Assembly: GCA_045104975.1 (NCBI GenBank)
Contig: JBGCCY010000212.1
Location: 1 to 55,220, forward strand
Direction of reading: 5' to 3'
DNA length: 55,220 nucleotides
Source: CAJQQY01 sp045104975
GTDB lineage: Bacteria; Bacteroidota; Bacteroidia; Chitinophagales; Saprospiraceae
Shown here one piece after another: positions 8,949 to 17,561 of this stretch. The notes under the pieces are model-generated. The model had not been told where the DNA came from and ran no database searches. It worked only from the letters and a program-made list of their open reading frames with translations. A program made the translations under genes and the position numbers. Numbering within the stretch: the stretch's first letter is position 1; every line of letters starts with the position of its first letter.

Positions 8949-9748
8949 CTCATTTCTGCAACTCGAATCATCGTGTCTTCCACTTGCTGAACTAACTCTA
9001 TATATCTTGGATCTCGCTTTGTCGAACGATCTCGCTTCAGTGGTAAATCAACGTGAATATGTTCCACAAATCGGGAAGGCGCAGATTTCATAATATAAAT
9101 TTCATCTGCCAAATAAACTGCTTCAGGAATATCATGCGTCACAAAAACTATCGTAGGATGATATTCATTCCAAATGTCCAACAACAAATCTTGCATCTGT
9201 AATCGAGTGCTGACATCCAATGCACCAAAGGGTTCATCCATCAAAAGTATATCAGAGTTAGCCAATAAACTTCTTGCAATCGCTACTCTTTGTAGCTGTC
9301 CACCCGACAATGTTGGATACTGTGCGTATTTATGTTCGTGACCTGCAAGCCCAACTTTAGTGATGAGTTCCATCGCCTTGACATCTCGCTCAGCTTTGGA
9401 AACACCTTTATATTTTAATGCTAAACCGACGTTGTCCAAAACTGACAACCATGGCAAGGAAGAGTATTGTTGGAAAACCATACTTACTCTATTGTCTTTT
9501 CCGATACGTTTATCTTTGAGTAATAATTTACCTTCAGTCGGTTCTTGAAGGCCAGCGACGTATCTCAATAACGTTGATTTTCCGCAACCAGACATTCCTA
9601 AGATTACGATGAACTGACCTTGCGCAGGTTTGTCCTCCACCAAAAAATCTAAGTCTTTGATGATAAAGTTTTTTCCTCCATCGTAGCTTTGGCCCATGCC
9701 TCGCATTTCGATGATGTTGTCTAGTTCTGTATCTTGAAAATTAGGCAT
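8945..9748 (-). CDS. ABC transporter ATP-binding protein, nitrate/taurine (NitT/TauT) type
   Basis: A 267-residue ATPase that should power the permease encoded upstream. Visible motifs are Walker A GMSGCGKST (about 51-59), Q-loop FQQYSSLPW, signature LSGGQLQRVAIARSLL, Walker B ILLMDEPFGALD, and the switch His in VFVTHDIPEA. The FQQYSSLPWLSVLDNV stretch is typical of the nitrate/sulfonate/bicarbonate importer ATPases. Last gene of a minus-strand operon (14804 to 8945), 38 bases after a small unknown gene. The substrate cannot be told from sequence. Confidence 0.92.
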   Translation of the reverse strand: MPNFQDTELDNIIEMRGMGQSYDGGKNFIIKDLDFLVEDKPAQGQFIVILGMSGCGKSTLLRYVAGLQEPTEGKLLLKDKRIGKDNRVSMVFQQYSSLPWLSVLDNVGLALKYKGVSKAERDVKAMELITKVGLAGHEHKYAQYPTLSGGQLQRVAIARSLLANSDILLMDEPFGALDVSTRLQMQDLLLDIWNEYHPTIVFVTHDIPEAVYLADEIYIMKSAPSRFVEHIHVDLPLKRDRSTKRDPRYIELVQQVEDTMIRVAEMS

Positions 9749-9786
9749 TTTTGTTTTTTTAGTTCAAATAAGTTTAGAGCATGTTC

Positions 9787-10122
9787 TTAATCTAAAAATT
9801 TAATCATTGTTCTTCTAAATACTTTTTCGCTATACTTTTCTATAATCTCAAATTCATCCTCTTCCTTTTCTTCTATTCTAATTATATGATCTCCACCTAT
9901 CTCATAAGATTGTTTCTCTCCTTCAAACCTAGCTCTATTTCCACTAAATCTTACACCAAAATCTTTCATCACAAATTCAAGTTTTGAGAAAGAAGTAAAG
10001 TGTCTATCAAAATTATCTTTATTTGTTGAGATAGCTACTTTTATAGAAATTTGCCAATTCTTAAATGAATCCCATTTTTGATATATTTTAATTATTTTAT
10101 TTTTTAGTTCTTGGGACATCAT
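9787..10122 (-). CDS. Small hypothetical protein inside the ABC operon
   Basis: A 111-residue, Lys- and Glu-rich cytosolic protein with no signal peptide or membrane helix. It begins 12 bases after the permease stop and ends 38 bases before the ATPase start, so it is probably cotranscribed. The middle reads as short beta strands (KLEFVMKDFGVRFSGNRARF, about 48-67), followed by the acidic stretch RIEEKEEDEFEIIEKY. I do not recognise a family. It may be a late insertion into the operon, since such ABC operons normally have permease and ATPase adjacent. Confidence 0.6.
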   Translation of the reverse strand: MMSQELKNKIIKIYQKWDSFKNWQISIKVAISTNKDNFDRHFTSFSKLEFVMKDFGVRFSGNRARFEGEKQSYEIGGDHIIRIEEKEEDEFEIIEKYSEKVFRRTMIKFLD

Positions 10123-10134
10123 ATAAATGAAATT

Positions 10135-11253
10135 CTAAGCTTTGGCATTCTGCGCAATCTTAAACTCCCCATACAACACAAATAAAACTCCTCCAATCAA
10201 AATCACTGGCAACAAGGAACTCATGATCCAAGTTGCATTTGGTAAAACTACCTTTAACAACAACGCAAATAAAACTCCACCTAAAACTAAAAGTATTCCT
10301 GACTGAGATTCTTTTAATCCAGTCGGCTGTGTATTCATATATTTATGTGGGAAAATTCTTTTATCAATAAATTGGAAAATTCGATCTTGCAAAAATCCTA
10401 TAATGATGATGACAATCAATCCGGCAAATACTTTTTCGATTTGTCCTTGTCGAGCTTTGATGTACATCAACGAACCAATTCCTCCTTGCCGATTTAGCAA
10501 TTCTGCAATGATAATATAAGTCCACGAAATCGCAGTCAACACTCGAATATCATCCATCAATTTAGACATGACAGAAGGAAAATAAACAGTTTTTATCGTT
10601 TGCCAATCTGTAGCACCGAGCGTAAAAACAGTTTTTAAATAAACATCAGCTACTTCAAAAACTCGTTGCGACACAACAGGCAAAAGGTAAACTAAAATAC
10701 CAAATGCCAAGAAAGCAATCTTCATTTGATCTTCAATTCCAAACCAAATAATAAACAACCCAGTCAAAGCCGTCAACGGTAAAAATCGCATCGCATCAAC
10801 CTGCTTACTAAATAACCCTCTGAAAAGTGGAAATAACCCAATCAAGAATCCCAGCGGAACTGCGATAAAAATCGCCCAAAAATATCCTTGAATATTTAGC
10901 CAAAGTGATCTGGCTGTTTGTTCTAGTAATTGATCTTTTTGAATGAGTTCAGGAAATGATTTAACGACTTGAAGTGGCGTGGGAAATAATGGATAGACTT
11001 TTTCAAACTCAGTTGCATTGGCAAAATTGATCGAATCTACTTTGGCAATCGAATCTAAATACAATTGGTGAACTGCTGGGTCTTTTCCAATCGAAGATTC
11101 TAATCGAGAATCAAAACCTTCGATAACTGGACGTTTGATGGAAAGCATTTCCGCAACTGCCCACCACACAATAATTAAAATTACAAATCCAACTAATCCT
11201 AAAATGAGACTTTGTGAACGACTGAGATCACCTCGGAGTTTGAATAGTTCCAT
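10135..11253 (-). CDS. ABC transporter permease, NitT/TauT type, with extra N- and C-terminal parts
   Basis: A 372-residue inner-membrane permease. Residues about 120-300 form the usual BPD_transp_1 domain with about five helices and the typical end NRQGGIGSLMYIKARQGQ followed by a helix and DRIFQFIDKRIFP. It is longer than the usual 250-280 residues: an N-terminal helix (about 17-38) is followed by roughly 80 soluble residues, probably periplasmic, and two further helices follow the core (about 320-365). The substrate-binding protein fused to OmpA is encoded just upstream and the ATPase downstream, so the three should form one transporter. The added segments may contact the cell-wall-tethered binding protein. 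Confidence 0.88.
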   Translation of the reverse strand: MELFKLRGDLSRSQSLILGLVGFVILIIVWWAVAEMLSIKRPVIEGFDSRLESSIGKDPAVHQLYLDSIAKVDSINFANATEFEKVYPLFPTPLQVVKSFPELIQKDQLLEQTARSLWLNIQGYFWAIFIAVPLGFLIGLFPLFRGLFSKQVDAMRFLPLTALTGLFIIWFGIEDQMKIAFLAFGILVYLLPVVSQRVFEVADVYLKTVFTLGATDWQTIKTVYFPSVMSKLMDDIRVLTAISWTYIIIAELLNRQGGIGSLMYIKARQGQIEKVFAGLIVIIIIGFLQDRIFQFIDKRIFPHKYMNTQPTGLKESQSGILLVLGGVLFALLLKVVLPNATWIMSSLLPVILIGGVLFVLYGEFKIAQNAKA

Positions 11254-11274
11254 ATTTTGTATTGAAAATTAATA

Positions 11275-11307
11275 AGCGGTGTTAGGGCTTTAAGCCCTAA
11301 CACCGCT
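11275..11307. repeat. Perfect 16-bp-arm palindrome inside the ABC operon
   Basis: AGCGGTGTTAGGGCTT (11275-11290), one base, then its exact reverse complement (11292-11307). It fills the gap between the binding-protein gene and the permease gene. No T-run follows on the minus strand, so read-through or mRNA processing is more likely than full termination. The GGTGTTAG core is shared with the hairpin at 39430. Confidence 0.85.
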
Positions 11308-11324
11308 ACATAGTTTTGATTTTT

Positions 11325-12911
11325 TTATTCAGCGATCAACTCGAAATCAGTTCTTCTATTTTTAGCTCTACCTTTATCTGTATCATTAGATGCTATAGGT
11401 TTACTTGGTCCATTTCCAACAATGATAAAACGGTTACGAGGCATGCCATGTTCATCAATCAAATAACTAGCAACTGCATTTGCTCGTTTTAATGAAAGCG
11501 CCTTATTACTTGCCACACCTCCAACATTATCGGTATTTCCTTCAATCCGAATTCTAGAGTTAAAGACTTTTGCAATGTCAACAAATTCTTTGTCAATGAT
11601 GTATTTTGCATTGTCATCCAACCTGAATTCTCCCGTTCGGAAAGAGATACTAACTGCTTTGGTTGCCAAGGCAGTTTTAGTTTCATCTGCTTTTGTTGCT
11701 TTGGTGTAATTTTTAGCTTTTTCAGCAAAGTTGGATGGGTCAGTTAAAGTTGTTGAACTTACTAATGATGGATAAGCTACTTGTCTCCAAGCAGGAACTC
11801 GACCTTCGATATATTTTAAGTCAGTATATTTATCCGTCATGTTACGATATAAATCATCTCCTGCTACACCTTTATAGTCACTATTCAATCGGAAGAAATT
11901 TTTGTTATCACCATGAGTCGCTAATCGAACATTTCCAATCATCTCATCTGCTTCCTCAGGAGTTAAAGGAGTACCTCTTTCAGTAAATTCTTCAGACAAA
12001 ATAGCTGCTGCTTTTTTTCTAGAACTGGTGTTTGAATTAATTTCTGCTGCACCTTTCATCCAACCTTCGTATAATTGACGAACTCTTTCTTTGTTAGCAT
12101 CAACGAATGCTCTTTTAGCAAAAAATACATCTGCAATAATATATGCTGCTGATCTTGAACTTTCTAAAACTCTACTTCCAGGTACTGCTTTCAAACTCAA
12201 AATATCATCTGGACTCCAAACTACCGCTGCATCACATCTTCCACTTTTGAAAACTTCAGCTGCATCAATTGCACTTGGTTGCCCTAAAATTTCAACATCA
12301 TTTACAGTTAATCCACCTGCTTCCATCAACCAAATCAAAAATGAATGAGAAGGTGTCATTTCAGCAACTGCAATTTTTTTCCCTTTCAAATCTGCTACAC
12401 TAGTAATTCCTCTTCGTGCTACAATGGCATCACCACCTCTTGACCAATCCGCTTGAAAAACAACTACGGGATCAAAATCAGATAGTCCACCAACTTCAGT
12501 TGGGAAGGCATCAATCGTTGCCCATAGTAAATCTACATCTCCAGATTTGAAGGCATTTCTAGAAGCATCAAAATCATCTAATACTTTGAATTCCACTTCA
12601 AATCCATAATCTTTATAAAATCGAGAATTTTTACTCGCTTCAAATCCTTCGTTAAAATATTGTCCACCTGCGTATCCTCCCCAAGTTACTACTCCTACTT
12701 TGATCACATCTTTGGAGGAACTACTTCCTGAATTAGAACTGGTAGATTTTGGACTTGTACTTGATCCTGAACTACCTGCTTGTTCTGTATTTTCCTGTCC
12801 CATATCGCCCATGAATCCATTATCTCTTAAATAAGTAATTCCGAAGAAAAGAATTGCAACTATTACTAGAACAATTAATAATTTCGAAAATGTGGTGAGT
12901 TTCCTTGCCAT
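11325..12911 (-). CDS. ABC substrate-binding protein fused to an OmpA peptidoglycan-binding domain
   Basis: A 528-residue envelope protein. One N-terminal membrane helix (about 9-26) is followed by a Ser/Thr/Gly-rich linker (about 38-67). A periplasmic binding domain of the NMT1/TauA type follows (about 70-390: IKVGVVTWGGYAGGQYF, then DADLLWATIDAFP-like and AVAEMTPSHSFLIWLMEAGG). The end is an OmpA-like domain (about 410-528) with the GNTDNVGG and NRRTDFELIAE motifs, whose Asp and Arg bind diaminopimelate. The protein would thus be anchored to the inner membrane and bound to peptidoglycan. Annotators often call such fusions phosphate ABC binding/OmpA proteins, but the fold here is nearer the nitrate/taurine group. 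Part of the 14804-8945 operon. Confidence 0.88.
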   Translation of the reverse strand: MARKLTTFSKLLIVLVIVAILFFGITYLRDNGFMGDMGQENTEQAGSSGSSTSPKSTSSNSGSSSSKDVIKVGVVTWGGYAGGQYFNEGFEASKNSRFYKDYGFEVEFKVLDDFDASRNAFKSGDVDLLWATIDAFPTEVGGLSDFDPVVVFQADWSRGGDAIVARRGITSVADLKGKKIAVAEMTPSHSFLIWLMEAGGLTVNDVEILGQPSAIDAAEVFKSGRCDAAVVWSPDDILSLKAVPGSRVLESSRSAAYIIADVFFAKRAFVDANKERVRQLYEGWMKGAAEINSNTSSRKKAAAILSEEFTERGTPLTPEEADEMIGNVRLATHGDNKNFFRLNSDYKGVAGDDLYRNMTDKYTDLKYIEGRVPAWRQVAYPSLVSSTTLTDPSNFAEKAKNYTKATKADETKTALATKAVSISFRTGEFRLDDNAKYIIDKEFVDIAKVFNSRIRIEGNTDNVGGVASNKALSLKRANAVASYLIDEHGMPRNRFIIVGNGPSKPIASNDTDKGRAKNRRTDFELIAE

Positions 12912-12966
12912 GTTGTTTTAAATTGTATGATTATTTATTAAAAAATATTTGTTCGGTTTATTTTTT

Positions 12967-13001
12967 TCGTTGAACGTTAGACGTTGAACGTTTTACGTTT
13001 C
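12967..13001. repeat. Heptamer-phased direct repeat (site B)
   Basis: Five 7-base units in exact phase: TCGTTGA, ACGTTAG, ACGTTGA, ACGTTTT, ACGTTTC. It abuts the stop codon of the membrane coiled-coil gene within the ABC operon. Only one arm is present, unlike the related sites at 16358 and 31100. Confidence 0.8.
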
Positions 13002-14026
13002 TAGTCAAAAAGTGAGTCGTATTGATTTTGATGACCTGATTCTCGCATTGGTTTTGCAATCGGTTCATTCAAATCCAACACATCATTATCGCTATTTGCT
13101 TTACCTACAAGAATACTTTTTTCATCTCCTAAGATTTTAGAAATTCCTTCTTTTTCCCATTTCTCTAACATCTTCATTCCCTCTTCCTCGAAAACTCCAT
13201 TTTGTAAATCTACGGAGTCCATAAAATTGGAAGACATTTCCATAAATCTTTCCATCTCCCCTACCTTATTACTTACATCATCAGCCACAGCTTCCATCGC
13301 CATGTCAAACATTGCTCGTTTATCTGGATTTCCTGAAATCACACTTGCCGCAGATTTCATCGCAGATGCACTTGCTTTGATCGCTTTGTATTCTTGCTCC
13401 TTTACCATCACTTGATCTTTCACATCTTCCAAAAGAATTTCAGAATTTTCGTACATTTTAGTCAATACACGATACAAGACTTCCATTTTTTTGTACAAAT
13501 CTTCCAACCTCATATTTGATTCTCTCAATCGTCCCGCCTTTCGAGATTTAAGAATCATGATATTCTTTTTGTTGACTTCTTTGGCTTTGCTTGCTTGAGT
13601 CAAATTACTTTTGATTTCTCGTTGGTTGTTGACAATCAACTCTTTGAGTTTATGCATTTGACCTTTGAGTTTTCCAATTTGCTTATTCATTTTCCCCAAG
13701 TTATCACCCAAATCATCTGTGTATGATTTCAAAATTCCAATTGGATCAATCTGGACAAACATTCCAGTTATCGATCGCATCACACTTTTATACATATACC
13801 AAACTAGATTCCGCATTTTAGGATCAAGGATCATATAAATGACCGCACCTAAAACTGCAAGTGTCGCAACTAATGTAATTGTATTAGCAAATAAGCCAGC
13901 AATTAATGCTGTATTCGTCGCAATCAAATACCCTAGTCCACCAAGTATCGCAGTTAAAAAGACTGCCCCAGTCACCCCTTCCGGTTTTTTCCAAAATGAT
14001 TTCGGTTTAAAATCTTGCATTTCCAT
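13001..14026 (-). CDS. Membrane-anchored coiled-coil protein of the ABC-OmpA operon
   Basis: A 341-residue protein. Residues about 18-68 form two membrane helices separated by a short turn. A long helical, Lys/Glu-rich stretch follows (about 105-260) with heptad character, including KMNKQIGKLKGQMHKLKELI. The C-terminal 60 residues are acidic and less ordered. The overall plan, a membrane anchor plus an antiparallel coiled coil, recalls PspA-like membrane-stress proteins, but I see no PspA sequence signature. It lies between the second coiled-coil gene and the binding-protein gene with gaps under 100 bases, so cotranscription is likely. It may organise the transporter in the membrane. Confidence 0.7.
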   Translation of the reverse strand: MEMQDFKPKSFWKKPEGVTGAVFLTAILGGLGYLIATNTALIAGLFANTITLVATLAVLGAVIYMILDPKMRNLVWYMYKSVMRSITGMFVQIDPIGILKSYTDDLGDNLGKMNKQIGKLKGQMHKLKELIVNNQREIKSNLTQASKAKEVNKKNIMILKSRKAGRLRESNMRLEDLYKKMEVLYRVLTKMYENSEILLEDVKDQVMVKEQEYKAIKASASAMKSAASVISGNPDKRAMFDMAMEAVADDVSNKVGEMERFMEMSSNFMDSVDLQNGVFEEEGMKMLEKWEKEGISKILGDEKSILVGKANSDNDVLDLNEPIAKPMRESGHQNQYDSLFD

Positions 14027-14072
14027 TATTATTATTTTGATTTATTTATTTTAAAAAATCCTAAGAAACGGT

Positions 14073-14108
14073 ATTAACAGTTCACCTGTTAATCATTAAC
14101 CATTACTT
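14073..14108. repeat. Heptamer-phased hairpin (site C)
   Basis: ATTAACAG and CTGTTAAT (14073-14093) form an 8-bp stem around TTCAC, and the sequence continues in 7-base steps (TTAACAG, TTCACCT, GTTAATC, ATTAACC). It lies between the first two genes of the ABC-OmpA operon and overlaps the stop codon region of the first. Confidence 0.65.
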
Positions 14109-14804
14109 CAGGTATTTTTTCATATTTTCAATATCTCTTTGAATCTGCGAAAGTACGAGATTATAAGAGGCTACAAAATTATTTTTAGTAGTTTCTACTT
14201 TTACAGTCGCAGCAGAAATTGTCTTTTTCATTTGCTCACTTTTTGCTTGATGTTGCGCAATTTCTTTTTTAAGTTGCTCGATTTGCTTAGTTTTTTCTTT
14301 GACCAAATTATCGTGCTGCTTAATCAATTGAGATTTGTCTCCAATCTGCTTGTCTTTTTGGTTCGCTAATGCTTGACCAAATTTCGCTTCCTCTTTTTTC
14401 AGAACATCAATATAGAAATGAGCAGTCTTGACTAATTTGGCTGGAGTCGCTCCCATTGTCGAAGCAGCTGCAAAAGCAGATTGATACCGAGTTTGTTCAT
14501 CCATTGGCATTTTTGCCAAGTTGTGCAAACTGTGTTTATATTCTAAATAATCAAATCCATCCAAATTGTTCGCTTCCATAGCTTGCAATAAGATATTGGT
14601 AAATTTTGGACTCGATTTCCCTGAAGGAATTGTTGAACTAGAGTTTGAACTTGCACTCGAAGTGGAAGAAGTTGATCTTGGAGTTGAAGCGGGTTTAGTT
14701 TTTTGTTCGGGAACAATATCAGAATCTTTCGCACTATCTCCAGACATCTTGTCTTTAAATTCTTCATCATCTACGATAAACCACTTTTTAAGATTTTTTA
14801 ACAT
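14103..14804 (-). CDS. Cytosolic coiled-coil protein, first gene of the ABC-OmpA operon
   Basis: A 233-residue soluble protein without signal peptide. Residues about 1-18 are basic/aromatic (LKNLKKWFIVDDEEF), 35-62 are a Ser/Thr/Pro-rich linker, 65-125 a helical globular part containing ANNLDGFDYLEYKHSLHNLA, and 130-232 a long Lys/Gln-rich coiled coil. The globular part contains alternating Met/Leu positions typical of small helical bundles; I do not recognise a family. Conserved pairing with the membrane coiled-coil protein downstream would suggest they interact. It starts 500 bases from a divergent VOC gene, so the operon promoter should be there. Confidence 0.7.
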   Translation of the reverse strand: MLKNLKKWFIVDDEEFKDKMSGDSAKDSDIVPEQKTKPASTPRSTSSTSSASSNSSSTIPSGKSSPKFTNILLQAMEANNLDGFDYLEYKHSLHNLAKMPMDEQTRYQSAFAAASTMGATPAKLVKTAHFYIDVLKKEEAKFGQALANQKDKQIGDKSQLIKQHDNLVKEKTKQIEQLKKEIAQHQAKSEQMKKTISAATVKVETTKNNFVASYNLVLSQIQRDIENMKKYLK

Positions 14805-15304
14805 AAAAATACTTTAGTCAGAATAAATGTTTTGAAACTAGAATTATAAATTGATTCTTAAATAAATCCTGTTTTTTAGTCGAGCGAAATTGAAATCAAC
14901 TCTTCCGTTGGTCATTTTAGATTTCAATTTTAACTTGACACAGAATTTGTCTACAGAAACATAAAAATATAAACGGCAAAATTCACTTTTGTTTAGTCGA
15001 AATAGAACCCTTTCGATTAACTCGTTTAGATTTTCTACAAATATCGGTAAAATAATAAAAAATAGAGTATTTCTATAATGTTTAGTGGTCTCTAAATTTT
15101 ACACATTTGGGAACTGAAAAAGCTACTAATATTCAGTTTTGAAAACACCAATCTCGAAAGCGATAGAATCAAGCATTTTTTCCTAAATTTGGCTTTTAAA
15201 AGAATAGAATATTTTTAAACCAAATAGGCACCTAGAAAATATAGTTTTTATACAATTATCCTATGTTTTCTATGCGCCTCCCTGGTAAAAATCAATAAAA
15301 CAAC
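14805..15304. other. 500-base divergent intergenic region
   Basis: AT-rich spacer between the ABC-OmpA operon and the VOC gene. It holds an 11-bp inverted pair (AAATTGAAATC at 14887-14897 and GATTTCAATTT at 14920-14930). No credible coding frame or RNA is seen. It should contain both promoters, but no clear TAnnTTTG stands out. Confidence 0.5.
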
Positions 15305-16357
15305 ATGGAGAAAATTATCTACGGAATTCAACAAATCGGAGTGGGTGTAAATGATGCCGAAAAACTCTTCAAATGGTATGCGACCAAATTAGGAGCTGAT
15401 GTAAAAGTTTTTGATGACAACAATACCGCTACTCACATGGCAAAATACATGGGAGGAAAACCACATGACAAACGTGCTATTCTTGCCTTAAATTTGCAAG
15501 GTGGAAGTGGTTATGAAATTTGGCAATTTGAAGATCGAGAACCTCAACCACCTGCTTCGCCAATTCAATTGGGTGACACAGGTATTTTTTCTATAAAAGT
15601 TAAAACACGAAATGTTCAAGAAGCTTTTTCTAATTTAAAAGCAAAAGGTGTTGAACCAATTTCTGAAATTGTAACCGCTCCGAATGGAACACAATCGTTT
15701 TATATCAAAGATCCCTGTGACAATATTATTCAAATCAAAAGTTACGACAACTGGTTTGCTAAAGGGAAAAATATGGGTGGATTTTTTGGTTGTACAATTG
15801 GGGTTTCTGATATTGACGCAGCAAAAAAATTATATGTTGATGTCTTGGGTTATGATGAAGTTATTTATGACGAAACAAGAACATTCGATGATCTTGCAGC
15901 GTTACCAAGTGGAGGAGAAACATTCCGTAGAGTGCTATTAAGTAAGCAGGCAAAAAGTGGTGGTTTCTCTAATTTATTTGGAACCAGTCAATTAGAATTG
16001 GTGCAATCTATTTCAAGAACTCCGAACAAAATTTTTGCTAACCGTTATTGGGGAGACATCGGATTTATTCATTTATGTTTTGATGTTAGAAATATTGGGG
16101 CGGTGGTGAAAGATTGCAAAGCAGCTGGTTTTCCATTTCAGGTATTAGTCGATGATGAATTTGACATGGGTGATGCTAATGGAAATTGGGGATATTTGGA
16201 AGATCCAGATGGAACATTAATTGAGTTTGTCGAAACCTTAAAAGTTCCCCTGGTCAAAAAAATCGGCTGGACCATCAATATGAAAAAAAGAAATCCGACA
16301 AAGCCTTTACCGAATTGGTTAATTAAGGCGATGTCATTTAATCGAGTAAAATTTTAA
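15305..16357 (+). CDS. Two-domain VOC (glyoxalase/dioxygenase-like) protein
   Basis: A 350-residue cytosolic protein with two vicinal-oxygen-chelate modules. The first spans about 5-145 (IQQIGVGVNDAEKLFKWY ... NIIQIKSYDNWF). The second spans about 155-310 (FFGCTIGVSDIDAAKKLYVD ... GNWGYLEDPDGTLIEFVET), the latter ending with the family's usual DPDGTLIEF. Such proteins bind a divalent metal and act on small substrates as isomerases, lyases or dioxygenases. A basic tail of about 30 residues follows. The C-terminal metal-binding Glu is visible in IEFVE. Specific substrate is not deducible. A heptamer hairpin separates it from the next gene. Confidence 0.8.
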   Translation: MEKIIYGIQQIGVGVNDAEKLFKWYATKLGADVKVFDDNNTATHMAKYMGGKPHDKRAILALNLQGGSGYEIWQFEDREPQPPASPIQLGDTGIFSIKVKTRNVQEAFSNLKAKGVEPISEIVTAPNGTQSFYIKDPCDNIIQIKSYDNWFAKGKNMGGFFGCTIGVSDIDAAKKLYVDVLGYDEVIYDETRTFDDLAALPSGGETFRRVLLSKQAKSGGFSNLFGTSQLELVQSISRTPNKIFANRYWGDIGFIHLCFDVRNIGAVVKDCKAAGFPFQVLVDDEFDMGDANGNWGYLEDPDGTLIEFVETLKVPLVKKIGWTINMKKRNPTKPLPNWLIKAMSFNRVKF

Positions 16358-16436
16358 ACGTTTGACGTTGAACGTTTCACGTTTCACGGCACCTGCTGGG
16401 AAAACGTAAAACGTAAAACGTCCATCGTAAAACGTA
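16358..16436. repeat. Heptamer-phased palindrome (site D)
   Basis: Starts at the base after the VOC stop codon. Left arm: ACGTTTG, ACGTTGA, ACGTTTC, ACGTTTC in exact 7-base phase (16358-16385). Right arm: AAAACGT three times, CCATCGT, AAAACGT (16401-16435). The arms can pair around a GC-richer loop. The next gene starts 6 bases later, so the hairpin could shape the message between them. Confidence 0.85.
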
Positions 16437-16441
16437 AATAA

Positions 16442-17500
16442 ATGTTCACACAATTCCATAATCCGAAAAGTCTTCACGGCGAACTCTTAGATTTTTACTT
16501 AGCCAATGGCTGGTTTAGATCTGGGCAGTATATCTACACGACGAAGATTTTGAATTTTGATGGAAAATTGTACTCCCCTATTCGGATTCGATTGCCTTTG
16601 GAAGGTTATGAATTTCGAAAAAGTCTCCGGAAAATTTGGAATAAAAATCAACAATTTGAAACGGTTTTTAGGAAAGCATTTATCAGTCGAGAAAAAGAAG
16701 AATTATATCAAAAACATAAATTGCGTTTTGATGGGTTTGTTTCTCAGACGATCAAAGATGCTTTGCAAGATGGTGGAGAAACGACAATATACAATACCTA
16801 CGAAGTGGCCGTTTACGATGGAGAAAGATTAATTGCCGTTAGTTTTTTTGACCTCGGAGAAAAAAGTATGGCAAGTATTATTGGACTTTTTGATCCTGAA
16901 TATGCAAGTTATAGTTTGGGATTTTACACCATGCTGGCCGAGATTAATTATGGGAAAAAGAATGGTTTTAAATATTACTACCCAGGCTACATAATTCCGA
17001 ATTATCCAAAATTTGATTATAAATTACGAATTGGTGAAGTTGACTTTTACAAAGCGAAGGATGATAAATGGTTTCCTTTTGACAAAATGAAAAAGAGCGA
17101 CCTTCCTTCAGAAGTCATTGAAAGTCAACTAATTAAGATGGGTATGGTTTTAAAAATGCATGCCATTGATTATAAAATTTATTTTTACCCACTCTTCGAC
17201 AAAGGCTATATGAATAATATTGGTGAGTTGCAAGAATTGGAAACTCCTCTTTTTATCCAACTGCAAACTCCGATCAACAATCAAAAATTAGTCATCGATT
17301 TTGACTTGCAAAAGCATTGTTATAGACTAGCTCAATTTCATGGTTTTTCTAAGCCAATTGAAAATTTTTATGATGCTTCGACACACCAAAAATATGATAC
17401 GTTTCGAACTTTATTGATTCGACAATTTAAATTTAAGGAGAGTGAAAAACCGGAGGAAATTGCGAAAACGATTTTGGGGATGATGGAATTGAGTAGTTAG
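16442..17500 (+). CDS. Arginyl/leucyl-tRNA-protein transferase-like protein (ATE/Bpt fold)
   Basis: A 352-residue cytosolic protein. The central part carries the aminoacyl-transferase (GNAT-like) pattern of ATE/Bpt proteins: an Arg/Lys-rich helix (about 50-90), VAVYDGERLIAVSFFDLGEK (about 127-146), LGFYTMLAEINYGKKNGFKY (about 164-183) and YYPGYIIPNYPKFDYKLRIG. These match the C-terminal domain of ATE enzymes, which move an amino acid from tRNA to protein N-termini as an N-degron. The N-terminal Cys cluster of classical ATE is absent, and the C-terminal 130 residues are unassigned. It may be a Bacteroidota variant of uncertain activity. Confidence 0.65.
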   Translation: MFTQFHNPKSLHGELLDFYLANGWFRSGQYIYTTKILNFDGKLYSPIRIRLPLEGYEFRKSLRKIWNKNQQFETVFRKAFISREKEELYQKHKLRFDGFVSQTIKDALQDGGETTIYNTYEVAVYDGERLIAVSFFDLGEKSMASIIGLFDPEYASYSLGFYTMLAEINYGKKNGFKYYYPGYIIPNYPKFDYKLRIGEVDFYKAKDDKWFPFDKMKKSDLPSEVIESQLIKMGMVLKMHAIDYKIYFYPLFDKGYMNNIGELQELETPLFIQLQTPINNQKLVIDFDLQKHCYRLAQFHGFSKPIENFYDASTHQKYDTFRTLLIRQFKFKESEKPEEIAKTILGMMELSS

Positions 17501-17561
17501 TTTTTCTTCTTTTTATTTTTTTCATTTTGAGAAAATTCTGGACAAGTAAAACTATATCAAT

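Noticed and set aside
8945..14804. Phosphate (Pst) transporter
   Set aside because: ATPase and binding domain look like the nitrate/taurine group, only one permease gene, and no phoU.
16358..16436. CRISPR array
   Set aside because: Units are 7 bases, contiguous without spacers and arranged as inverted arms; no cas genes nearby.
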